Shown one piece after another: positions 11,840-22,990 of a stretch of DNA of 64,000 nucleotides (within the stretch, counting starts at the first letter, position 1; each line of letters starts with the position of its first letter). Origin of the DNA: Papilionanthe hookeriana x Papilionanthe teres (taxonomy: Eukaryota > Streptophyta > Magnoliopsida > Asparagales > Orchidaceae); NCBI GenBank assembly GCA_022702705.1, contig CM040427.1, positions 69,538,783 to 69,602,782 of the forward strand, read 5' to 3'. Under the pieces are notes generated by a model, which was not told the DNA's origin, searched no databases, and saw nothing but the letters and a program-made list of their open reading frames with translations. The position numbers were made by a program, and so were the translations under genes.

Positions 11840-12195
11840 TGTTAGCTACGACTCATATACTGGAAGATGCATTTTTCTTAATAGACGAGATATTCACCAA
11901 GGTGAAGATTTGTTAGGTAACTCATATACTGGAAATTTGGAGTCTATTGGAATAAAGAGGTGTGTCTTTTGGAATTTAGTGGGTTGGGGAGAGCGAGGGC
12001 GTATTTGTAATTTATCTGTGGGTTTTATCTATGAATAGATGTGTAACCATATGGGTATGGAACCGAACAATGTAACTCCTCTGAAATAGTGAATTCGCCG
12101 CTCTGCTCTCTAGGATGTAGGTTTCTTTGCTGAAACTCGTTAAATCTGTGTTTTTCTTCTGGATTTGCATTTTGTTCGCTCTAAATTGCACAATA
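11840..12195 (+). repeat. Solo Copia-type LTR with 5-bp target duplication
   Basis: The 5-mer ATTTA occurs at 11835-11839 and again at 12196-12200, exactly flanking the block. It contains CATATACTGGAAATTTGGAG, a TATA-type ATGAATAGATGTGTAACC, GTGAATTCGCCG, GGATGTAGG and CTCGTTAAATCTGTG. The 5' terminal segment appears duplicated inside (GGTAACTCATATACTGG repeats GCTACGACTCATATACTGG), making it longer than the 299-bp copy at 45937. No internal region is present. Confidence 0.75.
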
Positions 12196-15100
12196 ATTTA
12201 TATTTTTTTATGCAATAATGAAATGGATGAGGGTGGATGTGAGCTCATTTGTTCTCGCTGTGCTCTAACGAATATCTTAGTACGCATTGTTAGTACTTCA
12301 TTAATGGATCACTATTTTTGATGTAAAATTTAAGAATAGTACAACGAGTCGAGATTGAGAGAGTGAAGACTTGATTTGTGTTTGGTTCGTTTGAAATTAA
12401 TTCTAATTAAAATTGACGTATTCTTGATCGAGGTGATTATGATTCAAATTTAAAAAATTGTTCGTGTTCAAAGACTCGAGTACTTCAACAAACTATTTAA
12501 GCGGAGTCGAAACATGACCCTAAGCCTAAGGCCGTTTGGATGCCCCTAACTCTGAGGCCCTTGTCTAAATCCATCAATTCTAACAGGCCATTCAGTTGAT
12601 TAGAGTGTCCCATTTTGGACTGGATAATCCCTTTTCCCTTCTTTACTTGTCCCTTTAAAATAGTGTGATGGGAATGATGTGATACATGAGCGCTGACTTT
12701 ATATCTTAATTTATGATAAAATCTTAATTATAAATAAATTATTTAAAAATAAAAAAAAAAAAGGAGAATTTACATACATAACACCCAATTCTTATCCTTT
12801 ACTTATAGGAAAAGTGTAATTCACATTTTCACCCAATTCTTATCCTTTTATGCTATGCTTTGATTCTACCATTGCTCATATATAAAACTGAACCAATGCA
12901 CTTGATGAACAACGTAAACTATGCTTGATTAACACTTAATCATATTTAATTATTTATATTAGTAAATAAATAAAATTTGAACTTTTTTTTTAAATTAAAT
13001 GAACTAAATTTTAATGTAGTTTAACTGATTTGTTAATGTTCATGAACAAATTTATTTGTTGTTCAACTAAATTTTATTAAATACTCTACAATTATACGTA
13101 ATTATTAACTTTGAACCGAGCGTATATGTATTGTCAATTGCAAATAAAATCTTAATTCTACAATCTTCATTCACTTAAGAGGTCAGGGTTTGAATTATTG
13201 GTCCTGTGTGTATATGTAATGATATAGCTATTAAATTTAGCCCCAAATTCGAAAGTTATTAATCAACGATATAGTTACTGTTGGCTATAGGGCTCTGAAA
13301 TAAATTGCCTTAAATGTTTGGCCCAGTAAGCAACTGATCTCAGTTGCTGCATAATCCTATAATTAATCCCATGAATATTACGTGTGAAATTCACATATAT
13401 AGATTTGTGGTAATATGGTGATGCAAGAATATTACGTGTGGAATTCATATATGTGGTTTTATGGTATTGATGAATACGAATACAGTACTTATCAAATCCG
13501 CACCTATCTATCTGTAATATATCATATATTAATCATCTCCATTTATCAACTTCTTCGTATTTCTTCCCACGAGAAGTCTTGAGAGCTCTCCTTCGAACCC
13601 TACAAATATTGTACTTTCTCTCAATTACGCTAACTTCACTTCAACTGTTGCCCCATCCGATTTGATTTTAACTCTCTATTAATAGGCGAGCGAATTTTTT
13701 ATGAATTTTCTAAAGCTCTTTTTTTTTATTATTATTTACTTGGTTTAGCATTACTTAAATTATGAGCTAATTTATTAATCCTTTTAACTCATTTATTTTA
13801 TTTTAATTTTTTTTTTAAATGTCTTCACACTTACTAACTTAGTATTAATTAGGATGAACTACAATTAATTTTTTTAGAATTTTATGATTTATATTATCCA
13901 TTTAACTATTCAAAGTAGTTAGCTAATTATACACACAATATTTTAAATAGGGACACATAAAATTTTGAAATCATTGGTTTTAGGCTGTGATGGAAGACGA
14001 AAGAGTGCTTTAGGGAATTTTTGTGAATTTAATAATTTCATATTTTAATCTGTTAAATAATTAGGATAATTAGTGAATAAGGGAATGTCGTCTGCTTACT
14101 GCTCCACATTTTCAAGGAACTTTTTAAAGGTTAGACGAAGCACAAGGAAAACTACCAAAACAATCGAACCTGATTTAATTAACATTTTAAAATTTTTTTT
14201 CCCACATATTTATATAGGTTAGAAAGGATATTTAAGAATGTAAGAAGCCATTCAAGCCAGTCCTAAGCTTAGTTGGAGGAAGGATCTCAGTCATTAAGGA
14301 AGCTTATAGAAGATTTGGCTTGCTCTTATGAGCCACTAATCATCTTTCTAGACAACAGTTTTATTCTGTGTGAGCTAGCTAATCCTTAGTTTTGGCCTAT
14401 TTAGACTTACAATTTGGATCATGTTAGTCAGGACTCTTTCATATGGTCAACTAAGGACCTTGCAAATATTCAATCCAATATTGTTTCATTTAAAGTCAAA
14501 TTTGGTTGAATTGGCTAAAAAATGTATTGTGTTAATAATGGGTCATACGGGCCCATTAAGGCAATTAGGGATAAAGAATGTTATGTTTTATTTCATTCTA
14601 TACTCTTTGGCTTAAACAACAACTTAATTAAGTTTGACTTCATTTGAAATGAGTTTTGTATTTACTTTAGTGAGCTTGACTCAACATCTCCTTATTGCAT
14701 CGTGTTTTTGCTAACTACTCCAAATGACTAACATTTGAATCTTAGTATTATTATTTTAGTTTTCTACTTTAATGCTTTGTGTAATAAAATCATTTTTTTA
14801 ACTTAAATAACTCATACTGATGGAGTTGTTTGGCTGACATGAAAAGCATTGTAGTGACTTTAATGATTGCTAAATGTTTTTGACAAATTTGATTTCCCCT
14901 GTAGTGACTATATTCTTATTATTCACCAAGATAAATTATTTGTTTGAGCTTACTCAACTAATCTCAAACTTTCAATTACTAACAGTGATTTCAGCTATCA
15001 CTTCCTACTGTAAATGAATAAGAGTTCATAAGAAAATATAGAAGTTATAAGTTTTGTTAGAAATGACAAGTTTGACTTAGAATGCATTATAATATATTTT

Positions 15101-16680
15101 ATTTTCATGTAAAGTATGCTTTAATAAATAATTTTATAGTATCTGAGATGTCAAGATTTATTTGATCATGAAACAATTTTCTAATATACATGTTGCATGG
15201 AATTACATGTGAAAGAGCATACTTTTGCCAATGAAGGCACAAAATGAGGCATTTGATGCTGTGATTGATCTTGATCAAGTGTCAGTTTAAATTGAGCAAT
15301 CTAGCATTAATATAAGAAAGGGTTAATATTAGGAAGTGATAAACTTGGATCAAATGATATCACTATGAATCTAGAAGCTAATCATGAAAATAATAGTGGA
15401 CATCTAAAAAATAATACTTATAAATTTTTTAAGCTAGCAGAAGTTGCTAGCTTTGGATTATATCATATATGTAAGTCATTCTTAATGATATCCTTTATAC
15501 TATATTTATACTATTTAGAATATCTTTATTCTTGAACTATAAGTTATTTTTTGATAGACTCTTATAATTATTGGGCATTGCCTTCCCTGTAAGAATATTG
15601 CATTCTAAGAATATATATGAGGTGAAATGGATAATAAAAATTATATCATGAGAGAAGAAACAATTATATTAAAGAAACAAATATATTTGATCTGTGCTAA
15701 TGGTTAGTTATAAATCACCTCATTGGATTGGGATTGAATAAGCATCTTTCATTCTATTTACAATTATATCATGAAAGAAGAAACAATATATTGAAGTATA
15801 CCTAAAATCATTTATTTAGGAGTTATAAAAATTATGGTAAGGAGTTCTATATCATGATGTTGCAAACATTTAAGATTTTAAAATACGTGTAACATTGATG
15901 TGAACTATCAATGATTTTTCAAATATATGATTATGTTATCTAAGTACAGTACTAAAAAAGTATTTGTTAGCCTTAGTTTTTTTTTTTAAACATATTTTCT
16001 TAAAGATATTATGATCCTAATAGGGTTTTACAAAAAAAAAATATTATTATATAATAGATATAAAATTTATATCAAACCAAATGATACTGATAATATGAGT
16101 AAAAACCAAATGATACGCATGAGAAGCATGTCTTCAATGGACACCTTATTTTAAGTGTTAAAGGGTATGTAAAGAGAGTAGTATATTTGTGCATAAATGT
16201 GAAACAACTTTTTTGTATGGTATTTTCTTCAGTATTGAGCAAAAATTTTACAGATCATTAAGTTGGAAAGAAAATAACAGAAAATTGTAGCAATGCTTAG
16301 ACGCTAATTGTAGCAATGTCATAGCATAAGACTGTGAAGAAAAATAATATAAAATAAAAATTGAGAGTCTAGACCTATAGCACGAATATCCAGTAACCCA
16401 GTGCCAGACCTTCAACATCTTTGAGCTATGTAAATAGCATTGTGATGCCAAATATTATAGAATTGGGAGTCAACAATCCAAGAGATTGCTACCCTAACAC
16501 CATCAGTTAGCGCTTGCGCCCCTGTACTTTTACAATGCTGAGGCACTACTCTGCATCACTGCGGTACTACCTCTTAACTAGTGATGGTTTCCCTTGTAGT
16601 TTTGTTTATTTCCTTAAGGATTCAAGAGGGAATTTCAAAAATTAGAGAGTTAAGAGGTTTAAATCATCATGATAACTCAT
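12196..16680. other. Long gene-free stretch
   Basis: AT-rich intergenic DNA. The frame at 12127-12321 belongs mostly to the LTR. A 54-bp imperfect tandem repeat with core GAATATTACGTGTG(A/G)AATTCA lies at 13373-13470. ACATAACACCCAATTCTTAT at about 12773 is a member of the dispersed motif described in the findings. A frame near 15240-15420 reads acidic residues but has no family match that I recognise. Confidence 0.5.
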
Positions 16681-16683
16681 TTA

Positions 16684-17769
16684 GGGTCCGTTTGAGAATA
16701 ATTCAGAGTAGCATTACATTGCCATGAGCGGCGACAAAATCCTTCGCCAAATTTGGTACATCATTGCAAGGTCCGTCAATCGTAAAGTATTTTTTCCTCC
16801 ATTTCGGAATGCTCGATGCTAACCGCTTCGACCCTTCGGTCCAAGCGTTCTGCTGTTCCGAAAATGAATAGAACATGTTGTATTTAACCATGTTAATTAA
16901 GAGTAGGGGTGTAAACGAACCGAACACGAACGAATAGAGCTAGTGTTCGTGTTCGAAATGTTCGAACACATCACTGTTCGTGTTTGGTTCGTTTAACAAA
17001 CCGAACGAAAAAAAAATTGTTCGTGTTCGTCTCGTTTGCTTATCAAACGAATCGAACACGAACTTCCTAACGAACCGAACATGAACTGTTCGTGAACAAC
17101 GAGCTTTTTGGACAACCCTATCTTTGATAGCATACTTCCTCAAAATGAACCAAATTGATCAGATATTCCATACACATAGGTAATTCATACATCCTCAAAA
17201 TGAAGCAAACCGAATAAGACGTTTAGGATTTTGGTTAAGATTTTATTTTAATATATAGTATAATATATTAATTATAATATTATAATATTTATATTAATAT
17301 AATTAATACTATAGTATTATTATTGTTATTAATAATTTATCATATATTATAATTTATAGAAGTTTAATTATTTAAAATTTGATAAATTTTTATAATATAT
17401 AATTATTTTTAAAATATCATAAATTATATATATATATAATTATTTTAAATTATTTTATATTTCGAACAATAATGAGCCGAACACGAACGAACACATCACT
17501 GTTCGTGTTTGGTTCGTTTAACAAACCGAACGAAATTGTTCTTGTTCGTCTCGTTTGCTTATTGAACGAATCGAACACGAATTTCTTGACGAACCAAACA
17601 CGAACTATTCGCGAACAACAAGCTTTTTGACAGCCCTAATTAAGAGTGTTAAAAAGTTAATAGAACGTTTTGTATTCAAGCCGTAATTTTAAATTGACCA
17701 ACGCTAATTTTATAGAGTTTGGGATTTAAATGGACTTTTTCAAATGATAAAGCCCTCTCAAGAGCGCCC
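16684..17769. mobile_element. Harbinger-like element split by a hAT insertion
   Basis: TTA at 16681-16683 and TTA at 17770-17772 flank the block. The left end is GGGTCCGTTTGAGA and the reverse complement of the right end is GGGCGCTCTTGAGA. TTA target duplications with a GGG..GTTTG-like terminus fit PIF/Harbinger. Without the hAT element at 16904-17638 it is about 350 bp long. The 74-aa minus frame at 16703-16927 lies inside it and has no recognised similarity. Confidence 0.65.
16904..17638 (+). mobile_element. hAT-type MITE, full-length copy with perfect 8-bp target duplication
   Basis: ATTAAGAG is at 16896-16903 and again at 17639-17646. The element begins TAGGGGTGTAAACGAA and ends TTTTTGACAGCCCTA, giving inverted termini TAGGG(G/C)TGT(A/C)AA. 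Outer arms are made of GTTCGTGTTCG words, and an AT-rich core of about 200 bp (17240-17460) lies between them. No transposase frame is present, so it is non-autonomous. It is nearly the mirror image of 21911-22603. Confidence 0.88.
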
Positions 17770-17862
17770 TTAGCAGTAACATCATAAAAATGGAAGTCGC
17801 CATAGTTTTCTATAGGTTTTATGTCTTTTTTTTTTTCATTTTTGAAAATATTATATATTTAT

Positions 17863-18160
17863 TGTTAGGTATGACTCATATACCGGAAATTTGGAGTCTC
17901 TTGGAATAAAGAGATGTGTCTTTTGGTGAAAATGAATATCTCTTGGAATTTAGTGGGTTGAGGAAAACGATGGAGTTTTAGTAATTTATTTGTAGGTTTT
18001 ATTTATAAATAGATGTGTAACCCTATGGGTATGGAACCGAACTTGTAACTCCTCTGAAATAGTGAATTCGCCGTTCTGCTCCTGAGGATGTAGGCATCTT
18101 TACCAAACCTCGTTAAATCCGTGTTCTTCTTCGTATTTGTGTTTTGTTCGCCCTAAATTG

Positions 18161-18165
<5 letters not shown>
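17863..18165 (+). repeat. Solo Copia-type LTR
   Basis: It opens TGTTAGGTATGACTCATATA and carries GAATTTAGTGGGTTGAGG, TATAAATAGATGTGTAACCC, GAATTCGCCG and CCTCGTTAAATCCGTG as in the 11840 and 45937 copies. The right end runs into a (TA)n tract, which hides the target duplication. Confidence 0.7.

Positions 18166-18201
<36 letters not shown>
18163..18201. repeat. (TA)n microsatellite
   Basis: Alternating T and A directly after the LTR. Confidence 0.9.
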
Positions 18202-18208
<7 letters not shown>

Positions 18209-18373
18209 TTTTAATGATGGAATTTGTTATTAATCTGTAGATACTAAATTGACGAATTAATTTGATTATAACCATTCACGCATTGATTTGATTTTCCTTG
18301 CTTATAAATGATAATAAAAATATTTCATGAACAAATAACACAAATATAACGGTAAATTATGTTAGGAGGCTTA

Positions 18374-19298
18374 GGGTCTATTTGGCGCAATTACTAATTT
18401 CTCGATTTGCGGTTCCATTGTATCTGCATGGAAGTTTAATGGGGAGAAGCATTGCGGGAAGTCTAATGTATGCATTTAGTTGCAGTATGTGAAGTAATCG
18501 TTTTTAGAAAAATGACAATTCTACCCCTGTTTAGTTAAGCTATTTAAAATACATGTTTCACTGATATGCACGTAAATCTTCTTTTATTAAATAATTGAAA
18601 GTGTTATATATTATTATTAATTAATTAATTATTAAATAAATATATTTAAATTTATCTAATTTTAATTAATCTGATAATCTAATTTTATTATAATGAAGCC
18701 ATTACCGAGCCCCTGCTGCTCTTTTTTATAGCTCATGAAGGGCACAAACGGAGAAGAACACCTCGCGGTTATTAATTAACTTCATTATAACGTAATCCTT
18801 CTGCAAACGGAGAAAAATTCTGTTGCTCTTTTTAAAACGTAATCCATCTACTTATCAATTAGCTTCATTATAACAAAATTAAAATCATAAATCCATCCTC
18901 AGAACCATGGCCGAAGAACACCTCGCGGTACAGTCTGTATTATAGAGGAAACTGGAAAGGCGACGATGGATAGCTCCCGGTTTCGCCCAAAATCATGGCC
19001 TTGAAGCGACGATGGAAGGAGAAGCAGGCGACGATGGCGGTCTTTGGCTTCGCAAGAGGATCGGAGCAGGGGACGGGCGGGGAAGCGAGATGAGTTCGCG
19101 CCATGGCCGCATCGCATATCGCGAGGCAGAAGAGGTAAAATAAGGTGGTTAACGCGGGCCACGGGGTCAATCCCGTGGCCCGCTTTTCGCCAAATTCGCG
19201 TCCCACTGTGACCTGGACGCCAAAACAAACAGTATCTGTTTCGAAATTCCACGGCGTTGTGCCGCGCCGCAGTAGAAAAACCATTACCAAACGGGCTC
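18374..19298. mobile_element. Harbinger-like composite element with a GC-rich cargo
   Basis: TTA at 18371-18373 and at 19299-19301 flank it. The left end GGGTCTATTTGGCGCAAT and the reverse complement of the right end GAGCCCGTTTGGTAATGG are imperfect inverted termini. A second terminus-like CCATTACCGAGCCC lies inside at about 18700. The segment 18899-19298 is strikingly GC-rich against an AT-rich background. It has two overlapping minus-strand frames of 116-117 aa that I do not recognise and do not call as genes. Confidence 0.6.
19154..19183. other. Perfect 12-bp inverted repeat with 6-nt loop
   Basis: GCGGGCCACGGG, then GTCAAT, then CCCGTGGCCCGC: both arms match exactly. TTTT follows. It sits inside the GC-rich part of the Harbinger-like element. 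Its role is unknown. Confidence 0.85.
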
Positions 19299-19301
19299 TT
19301 A

Positions 19302-20513
19302 GTTGCGCGATTCCTTTAAGATATAAGAAAAAATATCATAAAAAAATTAGTCAAAAATGATAATTTATAAATGCATGATGAAGAAATTCAAAATGTCCAT
19401 AATTAATACCTTACTTTGATTAAAACTTCAACATGGAAACATTTGTGTGGGTAAAAATATCACATCAGGAAATGTATCAGGACTCTTATGAAATTGCACG
19501 TGTTTGGAAAAGCTGAACCATACAATAAAATATAGATTTTTTTTTTATTTAATAAGTCTGTCGTGTGATATGACACGATTTCATTGGAGTCGTGATACAT
19601 TTCTGCAACAAGACTCCTGGGGTAATATTTTTTTGTATGCTGAAAAAAATATTACGTCCGGAATCCTTATGAGAAATGCATCAAGACTCTAATTAAATTA
19701 CACCACATGTCCTGTTGAGCTGGACCATTAATTAAAGTTTAGAATTTTCTTATTTGGTCAGTCAGTCGTGTGGTATTACGCAATTTCATTGATGCATCAG
19801 GACTCCTGATGTAATACTTTTTTCCTTTAGCTATGATGCATTTTGGAGAGCATCTTTGTAAATAAAAATTGGTGTTAGCATAATTGTGGTCCTCTCATCA
19901 ACATTTTGGGCTTTCTTCAAAAATTTAAACATAACATGATTAAATGTATATTTTCAAATATTTAAGAATATATGTAATAATTGTAAAAAAAAAAATGTTT
20001 TCAAAATTGATAAACAATAAGCAAATTTCAGAAAAAACTATAAGAAAATCATAATTTATAATTTGGAGGGGAGGGTCTACATTGATATTCAATGACTAGT
20101 TGCACCTCAAAATTTAGCTATGTTATAACTTTCAGGCAATGAATTCTAGAAGGTTCGAATAATTTCTATATTTGTAACTTTTTAACCACTGAAAATAGCA
20201 GCAAATTAATACGGAGACAAATATATATATATATTATTATGATTTGTTTGGGTTCATTTTTATTTTTTACTTTTACTTTTTATTTTTATTAAAAAATATG
20301 TTTATTTAATACATTTTTTGGCATTTTTTTTTCAAAAACATATTAATTTATTCTTAAAATACTCAAAACATATAAAAACTATTAAATAAGTTTATAAGCA
20401 ATTACATATCTTTTAATACATAAAATATGTTCTATTTCAACTAAAAACAATTTTGAAATAAAAAATATAAGATAAAAATTAAAAGTGATTCCAAACGGCC
20501 CTTGATCAATTTA
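19302..20513. other. Intergenic sequence, no gene seen
   Basis: AT-rich. A loose repeat of the words CAGGACTC(C)TG and TAATATTTTTTT occurs at 19468-19820, with CGTGTG(A/G)TA(T/C)(T/G)AC near 19560 and 19768, suggesting an old local duplication of about 200 bp. No coding sequence was recognised. Confidence 0.45.
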
Positions 20514-20750
20514 GGGCCCGTTTGGGGCAATTTATTTGGTGTGGTGGCAACCCACCAGACATGTTTCGATAAACTTCGTTATTGGCAGCTTATACATTTT
20601 CAAAATGCTGAAAATACTATTTTCACACCGCACTTATCTAGGTGCGGTTGCAGCTTTCTTGCTACAGTCTGACTTTTCCAAAAAAAATAAAAATTTATAA
20701 TAGCCACCGCACCTAGCGTATCAGCAGATTATTCAATAAGCTGCAGTAAG
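20514..20750 (+). mobile_element. Harbinger-like MITE, GTTTGGGGCA family, right end lost
   Basis: It starts TTAGGGCCCGTTTGGGGCAA, carries AATGCTGAAAAT, GCACTTATCTAGGTGCGGTTGCAGC and AAATTTATAATAGC, and stops at TTCAATAAGCTGCAG. The order equals 11192-11450. The expected right terminus is missing. Confidence 0.6.
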
Positions 20751-21584
20751 TTAGATAATTTTTTATTTTATAATCCTCTCTTATTTATAGAAGAGATTTG
20801 GCTCATTTTTAAAATATATGGAGTTGTACCTCTAATTCGGCGTCTTTTCTCCTCAATAATGGAATAACCCCTATATCATTCAAAATTTAACTAAACATTA
20901 ATTTTTTACATCTATACCATCCAAAGTTTTTATATCACTTAAAAATATCACTATTTTAACTTTATATATCAAAGTTTAGGTGGTAGATATGTAAATACAT
21001 AGGAATTACGTGGTATACCTGTAAATCTTCCTAATTAAAGGATATTTTTTAGTAAAATCTTGGTATCGACCCAAATGTTGAACGCCTGAAGGGATACTTT
21101 GATGCTACAGCATGTGCGCTTATTTAAAGCCTTCACATGCTCTGCTTTCTTCTACATTATGCATCGCATCATTTTAATTAAGCAGTCGGCGCTTTAAAAT
21201 TTATAGGGAGACCAAATTCGATTCAGTAATTGACAATTTTTCGTCTTAAATTATTTCTAATTCTATATTAATGCAATGTCGCATGCAGTTATAAATAAAA
21301 AAATTGATGTTTAAGGGAGCAAATCAAATAATCATAATTTTGTTAGACTTGTTGAATGCTGGAGAAAATATTATGTTTGTCGTCCGGACGTGCAGAATGG
21401 TGTGAAGGTGGTATGGTGTGATTCACGCCATCACCTGCACGTTCGATTTATCGACGTAATAATTTTTTTTAGAATGCAAGTTTTCTATATTTTAGATAAA
21501 AATTTTCTAACTTTGCTATGTGCAACTAACTTAAAATGTTATGTTATATTATGTGTTTTTATACTTTTCGTGTTTTTATACTTT
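20751..21584. other. Intergenic sequence, no gene seen
   Basis: AT-rich. GTAAATACATAGGAATTACG near 20990 is a reversed member of the dispersed motif family. The inverted words GTGTGATTCACGCCATCAC near 21416 form a small hairpin. The 94-aa frame at 21390-21674 shows no family resemblance. Confidence 0.45.
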
Positions 21585-21852
21585 TCATATAATTTTTGTG
21601 CTTTTTATGGGATACAAGCGTCAGTGCTCCGTACGTCTAACATATTACATAGAGGTTACATGGAGGTTACATGAGGGGTATTTCTGTGTTTTATCCTCTG
21701 TAACCTCCCTGTAACTTGTCTGTAACTCCCCTGTAACCTCCCTGTAACCTCCTTATTTTTGCAGGTTACAGGTAGGTTACATTGAGGTTATACGTACGTG
21801 GACACCTCCTATTGGATGAAGTACGCAGCTCTGCGTACGCAAATTTTTTTCC
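21585..21852. mobile_element. Mutator-like MITE, copy 1
   Basis: The right end GACACCTCCTATTGGATGAA, GTACGCAGCTCTGCGTACGC and TTTTTTTCC matches the end of copy 2. The left end (GCGTCAGTGCTCCGTACGTC) is a decayed version of the copy 2 left terminus. The body contains GAGGTTACATGGAGGTTAC facing GTAACCTCCCTGTAACCTCC, so it can fold. It directly precedes copy 2, separated by AAATATAG. Confidence 0.55.
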
Positions 21853-21860
21853 AAATATAG

Positions 21861-22791
21861 GGAAAAATTTTGCGTACGTAAAGCGTACGCAGCGCTGCGT
21901 ACGTCCCACATAGGGCTGTCAAAAAAGCTCGTTGTTCGCGAACAGTTCGTGTTCGGTTCGCCAAAATGTTCGTGTTCGATTCGTTCGATAAGCAAACGAG
22001 ACGAACACGAACAATTTTTTTCGTTCGGTTTGTTAAACGAACCAAACACGAACAGTGATGTGTTCGTTCGTGTTCGGTTCGTTATTGTTCGAAATATAAA
22101 ATTATTTAAAATAATTATATATATATATAATTTATGATATTTTAAAAATAATTATATATTATAAAAATTTATCATATTTTAAATAATTAAACTTCTATAA
22201 ATTATAATATATAATAAATTATTAATAACAATAATAATATTATAGTATTAATTATATTAATATAAATATTATAATATTATAATTAATATACTATACTATA
22301 TATTAAAATAAAACCCTAATCAAAACCCTAAACGCCTTATTCGGTTTGCTTCATTTTGAGGAAGTATGGGTTACCTGATGTGTACGGAATACCTGATCAA
22401 TTTGCTTCATTTTGAGGAAGTATCCTATCAAAGCTAGGGCTGTCAAAAAAGCTCGTTGTTCGCGAACAGTTCGTGTTCGGTTCGCCAGGAAGTTCGTGTT
22501 CGTTCGATAAGCAAACGAACCAAACACGAACAGTGATGTGTTCGAACATTTCAAACACGAACACTAGCTCTGTTCGTTCGTGTTCGGTTCGTTTACACCC
22601 CTAGTCCCACATGTTACATAGAGGTTATACGGAGGTTACATGGGGGTATTTCCGTGTTTTATCTTCTGTAACCTCCCTGTAACCTTCTTATTTTTGCAGG
22701 TTACAGGTATGTTACATGGATGTTATACATACGTGGCCGCCTCCTATTGGATGACGTACGCAGTGCTGCGTACGCTTTACGTACGCAATTT
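21861..22791. mobile_element. Mutator-like MITE, copy 2, split by a hAT insertion
   Basis: The left end is GGAAAAATTTTGCGTACGTA and the reverse complement of the right end is GGAAAAAAATTGCGTACGTA; the match continues through AAGCGTACGCAGC(G/A)CTGCGTACGTC. Flanks are CAAATATAG and AAAATATAG, a 9-bp target duplication with one mismatch, as expected for Mutator-like elements. The hAT MITE at 21911-22603 sits inside. Without it the element is about 230 bp. Confidence 0.78.
21911..22603 (-). mobile_element. hAT-type MITE, full-length, inside a Mutator-like MITE
   Basis: GTCCCACA is at 21903-21910 and at 22604-22611, a perfect 8-bp target duplication. The element runs from TAGGGCTGTCAAAAAAGCTC to TTTACACCCCTA, the reverse of the 16904 copy, with the same AT-rich core. 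The frames of 60-90 aa across it merely translate GTTCG words and do not form a gene. Confidence 0.9.
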
Positions 22792-22799
22792 TTTTCCAA

Positions 22800-22990
22800 A
22801 ATATAGAGTAGAACATGAAAAATGAATAGAACATAGATACAATTAAATGAAAGATGAAAAAGACTAATGATAGAGAGATAAAAGATAAGTGATTTCATTG
22901 ATCTTTCAGTAATACCTTGTAATACATAGCAGGTAGTATGTATAAGAGAAGTAGATGGTTCTAACAACATATCTCTTAGTAATCGAATTA
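22800..22990 (-). repeat. Partial 3' LTR of the Copia element
   Basis: Read on the minus strand it has GTTAGAACCATCTACTTCTC, GGTATTACTGAAAGATCAAT and a T-rich end, typical of the R/U5 part of a Copia LTR. It lies just downstream of the RNase H relic and is cut off at the Mutator-like MITE. The 5' partner LTR was not found. Confidence 0.55.

Noticed and set aside
15240..15420. Possible FAR1/transposase-like acidic frame (DAVIDLDQVSV...)
   Set aside because: Stops interrupt it and no zinc finger or MULE domain follows.
18899..19290. Two overlapping minus-strand frames of 116-117 aa
   Set aside because: They lie in a GC-rich part of a transposon-like element, overlap each other, start or end across its terminus and have no recognisable domain.
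22310..22335. Telomere-like AAACCCTAATCAAAACCCTAAA
   Set aside because: Only two imperfect units inside a hAT MITE; not a telomeric array.
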